Assembly (NCBI GenBank): GCA_035943635.1
Contig: DASZBX010000055.1
Span: 1-64,000, forward strand
Reading direction: 5' to 3'
Length of the DNA stretch: 64,000 nt
DNA from: DASZBX01 sp035943635
Lineage (GTDB): Bacteria > Actinomycetota > Actinomycetes > Streptomycetales > Catenulisporaceae
A program made the position numbers and the translations under genes. The notes beneath the pieces were generated by a model. That model saw only the letters and a program-made list of their open reading frames with translations, searched no databases and had not been told where the DNA came from. This document shows, one piece after another, positions 16,056 through 24,512 of this stretch (positions within the stretch are counted from its first letter, which is position 1; every line of letters begins with the position of its first letter).

Positions 16056-17573
16056 TCAGTCGAGGTCCGGGACGTCTCCCGCGTTCACGGACACGCGCGC
16101 GTCCGGCGCGGGCTCGGCCGCGGCCCGGGCTTGGGCCGCCCGGGTCTCGGCGGCGGCCGCCTCGCGCAGGGCCGCGGGGTCGCGCAGCAGCTTGCCGGTG
16201 GCGGTCCGGGGCAGGGCGGGCAGCGCCCGCAGGTGCCGCGGGAGCTTGTACGCGGCCACTTCGAGCGCGAGGTCCTCCCGCACGGCGGCCGCGTTCGCGC
16301 CGTCCTCCAGCACGAGATACGCCTCGATCCCGCCGGCCTCGAACACGACCACGGCCTCGGCGACGCCGTCGACCGCGCTCAGCGTCCGCTCGACCTCGGT
16401 CAGGTCCACCTTCAGCCCGCCGATCGAGACCTGCGAGTCCCGGCGGCCCAGGATCACCACCTGCCCGGTGGCCGGATCCTTGGTCGCCGCGTCGCGGGTG
16501 TGTAGCCAGCCGTCGGACCAGCAGGCCGGGTCCACCTCGCCCAGGTACGGCGAGTCGGGCTGTTTGATGTGCAGTTCGCCCTGGTCGACCCGCAGGTCCA
16601 GGCCGTGCGCCGGGTCGAGCGCGGGCCGCAGCCGGCCGGTCAGGTCGGTCGCGATCACGCCGAGCTCGGTCATCCCGTACATCGTGCCCAGCGGGATGCC
16701 GTAGCGGGCGGTGAACGCCTCGGGCACGCCCGGCCGGACCAGTTCCCCGGCCACGATCATCCGGGCGAACGAGGGCAGCGGCCCGGGCGCGGCCGCGGCG
16801 GCCAGCAGCTCGGCGTAGAACGGCACGCCGATCACGGTGGTCGGCTGCGGCCCGGCGGTGACCGCGGCCAGGATCCCGGCGGCGGTCAGCCGTTCCGGCA
16901 GCACCAGCTCGACGCCCGCGTGCAGCGACCAGAGCAGGCCACCGACCAGGCCGAGCACGTGCACCAGGGAGGAGAGCAGCACGATCCGCTCGCCGCGGCG
17001 GGGGAACTGCGGCAGCCGCGAGTAGCGGTCGAGTTCGGCCGCGAGGTCCTGCAGCGTGCGCGCGACCACCTTGGACGGACCGGTCGAGCCCGAGCTGAGC
17101 TGGACCAGGGCGTGGATCCGGCCGGGGGACAGCTGCTCGGCCGGCCGGCCGCCGGGCCGCGCGACGGCCACGGTCTCGACCTCGGCGTAGCCGCGCAGCG
17201 CGGTGCCGGCCGGCCCGGCCGGTTCGACCAGGACCTGCGGGGCGAGCCGGTCCAGCGCCCGGTCCACCTCGATCCGGGTCAGCCGGTGGTCGAGCAGGAG
17301 CACCTGGGCGCCCAGCCGCCAGCCGGCCAGCAGCCCGGTCACCAGGGCCAGGCTCGGCGGCAGCCGCAGGGCCACGGTCCCGCCCTCGGCCAGCCCGGCC
17401 CGGGCCAGCTGCGCGCCGGCCTGCTCGACCAGGGCGCGCAGGGACCCGCGGTCGACCGCGCGGCCGAGGGTGAGGCAGTGTTCGTGGTCGTCGCCGGCGA
17501 GCAGGAGCGCGTCGACCCGGTGGCCGGGCGCCGGGGCGGCGGGCGTCGCCGGGCCGGATGGTGCAGCGTTCAT
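16056..17573 (-). CDS. Adenylate-forming ligase 2 (benzoate-CoA-ligase-like arrangement)
   Basis: A 505-residue ANL enzyme and first gene of the leftward operon. Motifs are LVQLSSGSTGPSKVV (P-loop-like), GTMYGMTELG (A5), HTRDAATKDPATG (the usual TGD is TRD), ILGRRDSQVSIGG, and LPRTATGKLLRD with the catalytic Lys. The N-terminal region reads LGAQVLLLDHRLTRIEVDRAL. Compactness and motif pattern fit ligases of aryl or short acids, but the specificity is not readable. With a 4-hydroxymandelate synthase in the same operon an aryl acid is a reasonable guess. The start at ATG 17573 gives MNAAPSGPAT; the divergent promoter region with operator-like sites lies directly upstream. Confidence 0.85.
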   Translation of the reverse strand: MNAAPSGPATPAAPAPGHRVDALLLAGDDHEHCLTLGRAVDRGSLRALVEQAGAQLARAGLAEGGTVALRLPPSLALVTGLLAGWRLGAQVLLLDHRLTRIEVDRALDRLAPQVLVEPAGPAGTALRGYAEVETVAVARPGGRPAEQLSPGRIHALVQLSSGSTGPSKVVARTLQDLAAELDRYSRLPQFPRRGERIVLLSSLVHVLGLVGGLLWSLHAGVELVLPERLTAAGILAAVTAGPQPTTVIGVPFYAELLAAAAAPGPLPSFARMIVAGELVRPGVPEAFTARYGIPLGTMYGMTELGVIATDLTGRLRPALDPAHGLDLRVDQGELHIKQPDSPYLGEVDPACWSDGWLHTRDAATKDPATGQVVILGRRDSQVSIGGLKVDLTEVERTLSAVDGVAEAVVVFEAGGIEAYLVLEDGANAAAVREDLALEVAAYKLPRHLRALPALPRTATGKLLRDPAALREAAAAETRAAQARAAAEPAPDARVSVNAGDVPDLD

Positions 17574-17675
17574 GTCAGACCCCAGGCTCCCTGGCGAAAA
17601 GTAAAGCAATGAGGTGATTAACCGTGGCGGATTCCCGCCGGACCGACCATCGCACAGTCGAGTTGACCGGGTCAA

Positions 17676-17687
17676 GGGTCTATACCA
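17676..17687. promoter_or_regulatory. Second dre-like half-match (GGGTCTATACCA)
   Basis: Ten of twelve positions agree with TGGTCTAGACCA. It lies immediately next to the better site at 17691, centres 15 bp apart. Confidence 0.45.
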
Positions 17688-17690
17688 ATG

Positions 17691-17702
17691 TGGTCTTGAC
17701 CA
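17691..17702. promoter_or_regulatory. DasR/NagR-like operator (TGGTCTTGACCA)
   Basis: Eleven of twelve positions agree with the core of the DasR responsive element, TGGTCTAGACCA, and the flank AAT after it also fits. It lies in the divergent promoter region of the cluster. The assignment rests on the known dre consensus (ACTGGTCTAGACCACT). Confidence 0.6.
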
Positions 17703-17967
17703 ATTATGCTCGCAGCCGTATTCCCGGTGATAGTCCCGATGAAGATCCCGATCCAGGCTGCATGGGGCGCCCGGAAAAGTGGGTTCGTGACGGCTCCGGG
17801 GTTGGCGGTCAATGGTCGGATGTACTGCGCCGGGCTCATTCGGCCGGCCGCGCGACGGCCGGCTCGGCCGGTCCTCGGGCCCTGCGTCCCTGGTCGGCCG
17901 TGGGGCATCAGTACTGGATCATGATCTGCGCACCACCACTGGATCAGTATTCGGCGAAGGAGTGGGT

Positions 17968-18741
17968 ATGGCGGAGGACGTACGGTTCGGCGACTGGGAC
18001 TGGCAGGACCCGGACCGGCTGGCGGCCCGGCTGGACGAGTTCACCGGGGAGGTGGCCCGGTGCCGGTCCCTGGAGGTCGCGGCCGAGACCGTGCCGTCCG
18101 GCCGGGCCGGGCTGGCCGCGCTGGGGGTGACCGGGATCGAGTTCGCCGCCTTCCGGACCGAGCACGCCGCAGGCCTGGGCACCGACCTGGTCGGGGTCAA
18201 GGCCGAGGGCCGGGAGACCGAGCCGGGCAAGGTCTACCGGGTGGACGGCCGGAGCCTGTTCACCCAGCTGGACATCGGCAAACCGCTGCCGTTCGACGAC
18301 GGCTGCGTGGACTGGGTCTACGCCGAGCACCTGATCGAGCACGTGCCGCTGCTGACCGCGATCTCCTGGCTGGCCGAGGCCCGCCGGATCCTGGCCCCGG
18401 GCGGCGTGCTGCGGATCACCACCCCGGACCTGCGTAAGTACGTCGAAGGGTATCTCGGCGAGTCCGGGTTCTTCGCCAAGCACCGCCGCCGCCTGCGCCT
18501 CATGCGGGTCGGCCCGCCGATGCCCGAGCGCAAGGCGTTCATGGTCAACCAGATCTTCTACCTCTACGGCCACCGCTGGATCTACGACTACGACGAACTC
18601 TGCTACGCGCTGACCGAGGCCGGGTTCGCGCCGGACCGGATCCGGCGCTGCGAATACCGCGAGGGCTCCCGCGCGGACGTCGCCGAACTGGACACCAGCT
18701 TCCGCAACGACGAGACGATCTACCTCGAGGCGACCGCCTGA
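17968..18741 (+). CDS. SAM-dependent class I methyltransferase
   Basis: A 257-residue protein from ATG 17968 with GAAGGAG upstream. The core shows LPFDDGCVDWVYAEHLIEH (motif like the post-II region of Methyltransf_11), LAEARRILAPGGVLRITTPD and a C-terminal YEL-type segment (YDYDELCYALTEAGF). An unusual N-terminal part holds VGVKAEGRETEPGKVYRVDG, so the usual GxGxG glycine-rich loop is not obvious. It most resembles proteins annotated as predicted SAM-dependent methyltransferase in sugar and secondary-metabolite loci. It is divergent from the ligase/KS operon and shares its operator region. The methyl acceptor is unknown. Confidence 0.8.
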   Translation: MAEDVRFGDWDWQDPDRLAARLDEFTGEVARCRSLEVAAETVPSGRAGLAALGVTGIEFAAFRTEHAAGLGTDLVGVKAEGRETEPGKVYRVDGRSLFTQLDIGKPLPFDDGCVDWVYAEHLIEHVPLLTAISWLAEARRILAPGGVLRITTPDLRKYVEGYLGESGFFAKHRRRLRLMRVGPPMPERKAFMVNQIFYLYGHRWIYDYDELCYALTEAGFAPDRIRRCEYREGSRADVAELDTSFRNDETIYLEATA

Positions 18742-18941
18742 CCGAGCCGGACCGGCCCGGCGCATTGCGCCGCTCGTCTTGTCGGGGGCGGAAATAAGCA
18801 GTTCGATACAGGGGAGATCCGGATCGATCCGCAGGGGCAGGGCGAGCAGACTTCGGCGCGGCGCGGCAGTGCGGTCCCGGGCCCGTGGCGCCGGTCGAGA
18901 CGGCCCCGTCCCCGCGGCGGAGGCATGGAAGGGAGGCGGCG

Positions 18942-19346
18942 ATGCTCAATGACGAGTGTCCCGTCGTGTCCGCGGCGATCATCGCCTTCGACGGCCATGT
19001 CCTGCTGGTCCGCCGGAGGGCGGCCGAGGGGGAGCTGAGCTGGCAGTTCCCCGCGGGCGAGGTCGGCCCGGGAGAGGACTGCGAGCAGGCGGCGGTCCGG
19101 GAGACCGGCGAGGAGGTCGGGCTGACGGTCAGCCCGGTCAAGTTCCTCGGCCAGCGGGTGCACCCGAAGACCCGGCGCAAGGTGGCGTACGTCGCGTGCA
19201 CTGTGGTCCGCGGCGAGGCGACGGTCGTGGACGAGGACGAACTCGACGCCCTCGCCTGGGTCGACCACGAGGAACTGGCGTCGTACGTCCCCTACGGCCT
19301 GTGGGAACCGGTCCAGGACTACCTGGACGTGATCTTGCTGTCGTAG
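18942..19346 (+). CDS. Nudix hydrolase
   Basis: A 134-residue single Nudix domain. The box GEVGPGEDCEQAAVRETGEE-VGL fits GX5EX7REUXEEXGU exactly. The ATG at 18942 has GGGAGGCGGCG upstream; upstream in-frame codons lack a ribosome site. Such MutT/NUDIX proteins hydrolyse a nucleoside diphosphate linked to another moiety. The gene is 200 bp downstream of the methyltransferase on the same strand. It could clean up nucleotide by-products or be unrelated to the cluster. Confidence 0.9.
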   Translation: MLNDECPVVSAAIIAFDGHVLLVRRRAAEGELSWQFPAGEVGPGEDCEQAAVRETGEEVGLTVSPVKFLGQRVHPKTRRKVAYVACTVVRGEATVVDEDELDALAWVDHEELASYVPYGLWEPVQDYLDVILLS

Positions 19347-19362
19347 CGCGGCCCGGGCGTGG

Positions 19363-20598
19363 TCATGAGGCCGGGAGCAGTCCGCCCTCGCCCGGCGCCG
19401 CAGCAGGGGCCGCAGCCGGGGCCGGGGCCGCGATCTCGGCTGCGTCGGCCGTTTCGACAACGACGCCTTCAGACGGCTCGACCGCCGCCGACGACTCCGC
19501 GGCCTCGGTCGCCGCGACGATCGCACTCCTCGGCGCCGCAGGCTTCTGCCGCAGGAACCGGGCTTCGACCAGGTGGTAGGACGGCACCGCGCACGCGAAC
19601 GCCCCGACCGCCAGCAGCGGCGCGATCTGCGTCCACGGCCGGCCCGGCAGGTTGTGGTGCAGCAGCCGGGACACCGCGTCGTTGTCAAGGTAGAGCCCAT
19701 AGCTGATCTTGCCGGTGTAGCGCAGCGGGGCGAACGAGAAGCAGCGGAACATCACGCTGTCCGGATGGGTCAGCAGGCCGAGCAGGATCAGCGCCCCGGC
19801 CAGGGCCGCGCCCTCATAGATCGTCTCGGCGCCCAGGCTCGGCCGGTACAGCGGCGCGATCATCAGCGCGGTCCCGGCGGCCAGGGCCAGCGGCCCGGTC
19901 GCCCGGCTCTCGATCCAGCGCGGCAGCAGCCGGTGGCGCCAGGCCAGGGCGAGCGCGCAGCCGAGCATCAGTTCGGCGGCCCGGCCGATCGGGGAGAAGA
20001 ACGGCTCCGAGGCCGGCACGTGCACCGTCGCGTACCAGGCGCCGCCGACGAGCAGCAACACCGCCGCGCCCAGCCAGCCGACGATCCGCCGCGGCGACCT
20101 GTGCCGCCGGAACGCGAGCAGCAACACCAGCGGCCAGAGCAGGTAGAACTGCTCCTCGCAGGCCAGCGACCAGGTCGCGGTGAACGCCCCGATCGGCGCC
20201 TTGGCCAGCCACACGGTCGCGTTCGAGGTGAAGGTCCAGGTGGTCGCGACCTGCCACCACAGCGGCCAGCGGTCCTGGAGTTGGTGGATGCTGAGCGACA
20301 CGGCCACGACGCCGACCGTGAGCAGGAACAGGCCGGGCAGGATCCGCCGGGCCCGGCGGCGGTAGAAGCGGCGCAGCGAGATCCGGCCGGTCTGGTCGTG
20401 TTCCTTGGCCAGCAGCGAGGTGATCAGGAAGCCGGAGAGCACGAAGAACAGGTCCACGCCCACACTCGGCGCGCCCATCGGGATGTGCGCGTGGTCGCAG
20501 ACGACCAGGAGCACGGCCAGGCCGCGGTACCCGTCCAGGGCCGGGTTGCGGCCGAGTTCGCGGTACCGGCCGGCCGGCCCCTGGGCGGTTTTGATCAT
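19363..20598 (-). CDS. Membrane acyltransferase, acyltransferase-3 family
   Basis: A 411-residue integral membrane protein with about ten helices. The family N-terminus LDGYRGLAVLLVVCDHAH, holding the conserved His, is followed by GVDLFFVLSGFLIT, FYRRRARRILPGLF and TWSLACEEQFYLLWPL. Members acylate (often O-acetylate) sugars, peptidoglycan or natural products such as macrolides at the cytoplasmic membrane. The C-terminal 60 residues are Ala/Pro/Glu-rich and disordered. It faces the Nudix gene convergently with only 16 bp between. Acylation of the glycosylated product is possible. Confidence 0.9.
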   Translation of the reverse strand: MIKTAQGPAGRYRELGRNPALDGYRGLAVLLVVCDHAHIPMGAPSVGVDLFFVLSGFLITSLLAKEHDQTGRISLRRFYRRRARRILPGLFLLTVGVVAVSLSIHQLQDRWPLWWQVATTWTFTSNATVWLAKAPIGAFTATWSLACEEQFYLLWPLVLLLAFRRHRSPRRIVGWLGAAVLLLVGGAWYATVHVPASEPFFSPIGRAAELMLGCALALAWRHRLLPRWIESRATGPLALAAGTALMIAPLYRPSLGAETIYEGAALAGALILLGLLTHPDSVMFRCFSFAPLRYTGKISYGLYLDNDAVSRLLHHNLPGRPWTQIAPLLAVGAFACAVPSYHLVEARFLRQKPAAPRSAIVAATEAAESSAAVEPSEGVVVETADAAEIAAPAPAAAPAAAPGEGGLLPAS

Positions 20599-20699
20599 CG
20601 GACGATTCTAGTGCAGCGACCTGGCCGCAGAATCCGGTCACACCGAAGAAAACCCTGAATTCGGGAACGGCCAGGGCACCGCGCGTGCTCGCGCGACGC

Positions 20700-21455
20700 T
20701 CACTGCACCCTGGTCGAGAAGAGCCGCGCGGACCAGCCGACCGTGACCGCGGTCAGCACGGCGACCACGACAAGGCTCTGCCATACCGCGGGTGCGCCCA
20801 GGTTCCCGGCGAACATCGCGCGCAGGCCCTGGACCGCCCAGTAGAACGGGTTGCCGTCCGCGGCCGAGCGCAGCCAGTGCGGCGCGAGCGCGATCGGCAG
20901 CAGGGTGCCGGAGAGCAGGGCCAGCGGCTGCGAGACGGTGTTGATCACCGGGGCGAGCGCCGCGTCGCCGCGGATGAGCAGGGTGATCCCGTAGGACACC
21001 GACGAGGCGGCCAGCGCCATCATCGCCAGCAGCACATAGGCCAGCAGCACGCCGCCGAGGCCGACGGTCAGGCCGAACGGCAGCGCCATCAGCGTGATCA
21101 GCAGCGCCTGGACCAGCAGGACGACCGTCTCGCGCAGCGCCCGGCCGAGCAGCAGGGCCAGCCGGCTGACCGGCGTCACCCGGAAGCGTTCGACCACGCC
21201 CGAGCGCAGTTCAGCCAGAAGCGTGAACCCGGCGAACAGGCCGCCGAACAGGACCAGGGCGGTGAGCAGGCCCGGGATGTAGACCTGGTAGGCCTCGGCG
21301 TAGGTCTGGGCGCCCAGCGCCATCTTCAGCAGCGGGGCGAACAGCAGCAGGTAGACGATCGGCTGGATCAGGCCGATCGCGATCCAGACCGGGGTGCGCG
21401 CCATCAGCAGCATCTGGCGGTGGAAGATCAGCCAAGTGTCGCGGGCGAGTTTCAT
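20700..21455 (-). CDS. ABC-2 type exporter permease (DrrB-like)
   Basis: A 251-residue permease with about six helices. The start ARDTWLIFHRQMLLMARTPV, the segment FAGFTLLAELRSGVVERFRVTPVSR and the C-terminal WAVQGLRAMFAGNL are characteristic of DrrB/ABC-2 permeases of antibiotic exporters. It follows the DrrA-like ATPase after 138 bp containing a strong hairpin. Together they probably export the cluster product and give self-protection. Confidence 0.92.
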   Translation of the reverse strand: MKLARDTWLIFHRQMLLMARTPVWIAIGLIQPIVYLLLFAPLLKMALGAQTYAEAYQVYIPGLLTALVLFGGLFAGFTLLAELRSGVVERFRVTPVSRLALLLGRALRETVVLLVQALLITLMALPFGLTVGLGGVLLAYVLLAMMALAASSVSYGITLLIRGDAALAPVINTVSQPLALLSGTLLPIALAPHWLRSAADGNPFYWAVQGLRAMFAGNLGAPAVWQSLVVVAVLTAVTVGWSARLFSTRVQ

Positions 21456-21560
21456 CGGGGCTCCTGCGGGACGGGGAGGATGGCGCGGCGAACGGCGGGC
21501 GGGGTACTGCGTACGGCGAGCAGGGTGAACCGGCCGGAGCCGGGACGGGCAACGGCTGCG

Positions 21561-21598
21561 GCTGACCCGGCCGGCGGCGGGGAACCGGCCGGGTCAGC
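21561..21598. terminator. Hairpin between ATPase and permease genes
   Basis: GCTGACCCGGCCGG (21561-21574) and its perfect complement CCGGCCGGGTCAGC (21585-21598) form a 14-bp stem with a 10-nt loop. It overlaps the ATPase stop codon (21594-21596). It could attenuate permease expression or stabilise the upstream message; no U-tract follows. Confidence 0.6.
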
Positions 21599-22583
21599 CG
21601 AGCGTGCGGCCGGTCTTGGCCAGGAACACGTCGTCCAGGCTGGGCCGCTGCAACTGGACCAGTTCCGGTTCGACGCCCGCGCCTTCCAGTGCGCGCAGGA
21701 TCAGCGGGATCGCGGTCGTGCCGGTGTCCACGTAGACTCGCAGGCCGCCTTCCGCGGGCAGTTCGAGCTTGCGCAGGTACGGCTGGTCGGCCAGGACCTT
21801 CTGGGCGGTCGCGGCCCGTTGCGCCGTCTCCTGCTCGGTCCGGGCGCCGGAGCCGGCGCGTTCGAGGCCGACGATGATCACATCGCCGGACAACTCGCGC
21901 TTGAGCTCCTCCGAGGTGCCCTCGGCCACGATCTCGCCGTGGTCGATGATCGCGATCCGGTCGCACAGCGCGTCGGCCTCTTCGAGGTAGTGCGTGGTGA
22001 TGAACACCGTCATGCCCTCGTCGCGCAGGCGGCGCACCTCCTCCCACATCCCGGCCCGGCTCTGCGGGTCGAGCCCGGAGGTCGGCTCGTCGAGCACCAG
22101 CACCTTCGGGCCGTGGATCACGCCGAGCGCGATGTCCAGCCGGCGCCGCTGCCCGCCGGAGTAGGTCCGGCACTGCCGGTCGGCGTAGTCGGCCAGGCCG
22201 AACGAGCCGATCATCGCCTCGGCCCGGGTCCGCGCCTCGGCCTTGCCGAAGCCGTGCACCCGGGCTTGGAGCACGAGCTCCTCGCGCGCGGTGACCACCT
22301 CGGCGGCGGCGCCGCCCTGCGCCACGTAGCCGATCCGGCGGCGCACGGCGGCCGGCTCGGCCCGCAGGTCGGCGCCGTCGATGCTGGCCTGCCCGGCGTC
22401 CGGCCGGATCAGGGTGGCGAGCATCCGCAGGGTGGTGGTCTTCCCGGCGCCGTTCGGGCCGAGCAAGCCGAAGATCTCGCCCTCGGCCACGTGCAGGTCG
22501 ACGCCGCGCACGGCGTCCACGCTGGTGGTCTGGCGGCCCTGGCGGGTCTGGTACGACTTTCGCAGCCCCTTGGTCTCGATCAA
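21594..22583 (-). CDS. ABC exporter ATPase (DrrA-like)
   Basis: A 329-residue ATPase. Walker A is GPNGAGKTTT (about 43-52), the signature is YSGGQRRRLDIA, Walker B is VLVLDEPTSG, and the switch is ITTHYLEEAD. The C-terminal 100 residues match the DrrA-type accessory domain (RALEGAGVEPELVQLQRPSL). No ATG exists at the N-terminus; TTG at 22583 with GGGAG six bases upstream gives LIETKGLRKSY. A dre-like site lies about 95 bp upstream, so the exporter may be co-regulated with the biosynthetic operons. Confidence 0.93.
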   Translation of the reverse strand: MIETKGLRKSYQTRQGRQTTSVDAVRGVDLHVAEGEIFGLLGPNGAGKTTTLRMLATLIRPDAGQASIDGADLRAEPAAVRRRIGYVAQGGAAAEVVTAREELVLQARVHGFGKAEARTRAEAMIGSFGLADYADRQCRTYSGGQRRRLDIALGVIHGPKVLVLDEPTSGLDPQSRAGMWEEVRRLRDEGMTVFITTHYLEEADALCDRIAIIDHGEIVAEGTSEELKRELSGDVIIVGLERAGSGARTEQETAQRAATAQKVLADQPYLRKLELPAEGGLRVYVDTGTTAIPLILRALEGAGVEPELVQLQRPSLDDVFLAKTGRTLG

Positions 22584-22677
22584 CCGATGCTCCCGAGGTC
22601 GGATGGGGATGTGCGCCGGTCGGCCCGGCGTCGCAGTGCTGCGCGCCACACTAGGGTGTGCGGCGCCGCGTGCGCAA

Positions 22678-22689
22678 TGGCCTAGACCA
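22678..22689. promoter_or_regulatory. DasR/NagR-like operator upstream of the exporter (TGGCCTAGACCA)
   Basis: Eleven of twelve core positions agree with TGGTCTAGACCA, flanked by AA and AT as in known dre sites. It is placed 95 bp before the ATPase start. Confidence 0.6.
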
Positions 22690-22762
22690 ATCTTGCCGCG
22701 GGCCCGGCCCGCGGGCATGATCGAACCCGCCGATGCCCGGGACGTTCGGCCATCAGGGTCGA

Positions 22763-22818
22763 ATCGAAGGCTGATCAGGGCTCGATCAGGGCCTGGAGAG
22801 TTCTCGATCAGGGCGCGA
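22763..22818 (+). repeat. GATCAGGGC short repeats
   Basis: Three GATCAGGGC units and related CGATCAG pieces overlap the end of the glycosyltransferase gene. Possibly chance redundancy at a low-complexity 3' end. Confidence 0.5.
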
Positions 22819-23995
22819 TCAGCAGGCGTTCGATCGCGGCGACGGCCGTGGCCGCGCCGCCGTCCGCGGCGAACTGGGCCCGGATCTTCTCGGCTGCGGA
22901 ACGGTACGAGGGGTCCGCCAGCACGGTCTCGACCGCCCGGTGCAGCTCGGCGCCGTCGGCCCGGCGGAACGAGACCCGCAGCCCGGCCCCGGCCGCCGCC
23001 ACCTGCGCGGCGACCACGGGTTGGTCGTGCCGGATCGGGGCCGCGACGAGCGGCAGACCGTGCGCCAACGCCTCGCACACGGTGTTCTGGCCGCCGTGAC
23101 AGAGCACTGCGTCGATTGCTCCGCGACCGAACAGGTCCAGGACCGGGACTGTCGGCCGGACGACGGTGCCGTCCGGGTAGGCGTCGGCCAACTCCGGCGG
23201 TCCGGAGACGATTCCCTGAATCCGTTCGCCGGACAGGCGAAGCGCGTGGGCGGCCCGCTCGTGGACATGGGCTGACACGTCGGCGGCGAGCGTTCCCATG
23301 CTCACGAGCAGGTGGACCCGGGCCGGATCCAGCGCCTCCCACGGGAAATCCGCTCCGCCGGGCCGGCCGCCGAGCAGCGGCCCGGTGAACACGGTCTGCG
23401 CCGCGTGCGAACTGCCGTCGATCGCCCCCGCGCCGAAGTGCTCCGGATCCACGAGCGCGCTGCTGGTGAGCGCCAGAACCAGATCCGGCGAGAACCGCGG
23501 ATCGGCGAACTCGGCTTCAGGCAAACCGCCGGACTGCCACAGAGTCTTGAGATGATCGGTGATCCAGGCCTCGACCTTCGGGAACGCGCGCAGCGGCCGT
23601 CCCGACTCCATCGACGAGGACGCGATCGTGGCCCAGCGCACCGCGTTCCGGTGCGCCGCGATCGCGCCCGCGGGCGTGTGCTGGTCGACCACGACGACGT
23701 CCGGCTCGTACTCGCGCACGGCGCGGTCCACGGCCTTGGCGGAGAACCGGGCGTACGGGACGACGAACCCCTCCCACAGCGACTTGACCGCGGCCAGCCC
23801 CTGCCCGCCCTGGTCGCGCAGCAGCTTGGACCCGGTCGTGAACACCGCGGCCGCATCGCCCAGCAGTGGACGGATATGGAACTCCGACCCGGACCAGGCG
23901 ACCTCGTGCCCGGACTCGGTCAAGGCCCGGCCCAGTGCGACGGTCGGATTCACGTGCCCGGCCAACGGCGGCACGACGATCAGCACCCGGCTCAT
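22808..23995 (-). CDS. Family-1 glycosyltransferase (MGT/UGT type)
   Basis: A 395-residue GT-B enzyme. The N-terminus VLIVVPPLAGHVNPTVALGR and the C-terminal donor-binding signature VLCHGGQNTVCEALAHGLPL, then VAAPIRHDQPVVA, are those of macrolide and natural-product glycosyltransferases. It should transfer a nucleotide-activated sugar to the product or inactivate it inside the cell, as macrolide MGTs do. No deoxysugar genes are in the window, so a common UDP-sugar is likely. It is coupled (ATGA) to ACP3 upstream. Confidence 0.92.
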   Translation of the reverse strand: MSRVLIVVPPLAGHVNPTVALGRALTESGHEVAWSGSEFHIRPLLGDAAAVFTTGSKLLRDQGGQGLAAVKSLWEGFVVPYARFSAKAVDRAVREYEPDVVVVDQHTPAGAIAAHRNAVRWATIASSSMESGRPLRAFPKVEAWITDHLKTLWQSGGLPEAEFADPRFSPDLVLALTSSALVDPEHFGAGAIDGSSHAAQTVFTGPLLGGRPGGADFPWEALDPARVHLLVSMGTLAADVSAHVHERAAHALRLSGERIQGIVSGPPELADAYPDGTVVRPTVPVLDLFGRGAIDAVLCHGGQNTVCEALAHGLPLVAAPIRHDQPVVAAQVAAAGAGLRVSFRRADGAELHRAVETVLADPSYRSAAEKIRAQFAADGGAATAVAAIERLLIAP

Positions 23996-24357
23996 GATCG
24001 CTCCGTGACATCGAATACGAGGGCTTCGACGGTCGCCGATCGGGAACCGTCATCACCGACCGCGCCGAGGTGGGCCAGCAGATCGCCGACCGTCAGGCCG
24101 ATGATCTGGTCGAGATCCAGCCCGCGCAGCAGCCCGAGCAGATCGACGGCGTCACCATACCGGCCCCTGAGCAGCGCGTTCAGCACGACGAACTCCACGC
24201 TGTCCACCCCCAGATCGGCCTCCAGGGCCGTGTCCGGCCCGATCCGCTGCGCCCAGGACTCACCCTCGCCGGTCACCCGGGCCAGCAGCCCGGTCAGGTC
24301 GGCCAGGGCCGCCGAGCGCTCGGCGGCCGCCCGGCCGCCGTCCGGTGCGAAGTCCAC
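23992..24357 (-). CDS. Discrete carrier protein 3
   Basis: A 121-residue carrier protein from GTG 24357, with AGGAGGG five bases upstream. Ser53 in LEADLGVDSVEFVVL is the predicted phosphopantetheine site, with the normal DS motif. The stretch between helices II and III (LRGRYGDAVDLLGLLRGLD) resembles carriers working with activated amino or hydroxy acids in stand-alone systems, but this is only an impression. It is co-transcribed with the glycosyltransferase and divergent from the KAS III operon. Confidence 0.85.
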   Translation of the reverse strand: MDFAPDGGRAAAERSAALADLTGLLARVTGEGESWAQRIGPDTALEADLGVDSVEFVVLNALLRGRYGDAVDLLGLLRGLDLDQIIGLTVGDLLAHLGAVGDDGSRSATVEALVFDVTERS

Positions 24358-24491
24358 CCGGACCCTCCTGTCAGTCGGCTCTCAGTACTCTCCTCGGCCC
24401 GCCGCACCCGGATCCGGCCCGGCTTCGACCAGTGAATCCGGGTCTTGTATCCCGCGCGGGCCGATGGAATACTAACCCCCGCCCCGCTTAA

Positions 24492-24503
24492 TGGACTAGA
24501 CCA
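24492..24503. promoter_or_regulatory. DasR/NagR-like operator before the KAS III operon (TGGACTAGACCA)
   Basis: Eleven of twelve core positions match TGGTCTAGACCA, and the flank AA...GT agrees with dre. It ends 9-15 bp before the KAS III start, so binding would block transcription of the rightward unit and possibly the divergent ACP3 unit. Confidence 0.6.
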
Positions 24504-24512
24504 GTTGGGGGA

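Larger units (their letters stand above)
17574..17967. promoter_or_regulatory. Divergent control region between ligase 2 and the methyltransferase
   Basis: A 394-bp gene-free interval between divergently transcribed units of the cluster. It is less GC-rich at about 17660-17710, where two palindromic operator-like sites and a TTGACC-G-GGTCAA inverted repeat (17663-17675) are clustered. No gene is evident. Confidence 0.6.

Noticed and set aside
20685..22685. 666-codon plus-strand ORF antisense to the ABC exporter
   Set aside because: Composition (His/Arg/Gln/Gly-rich) is that of an antisense frame, and the minus-strand genes have strong motifs.
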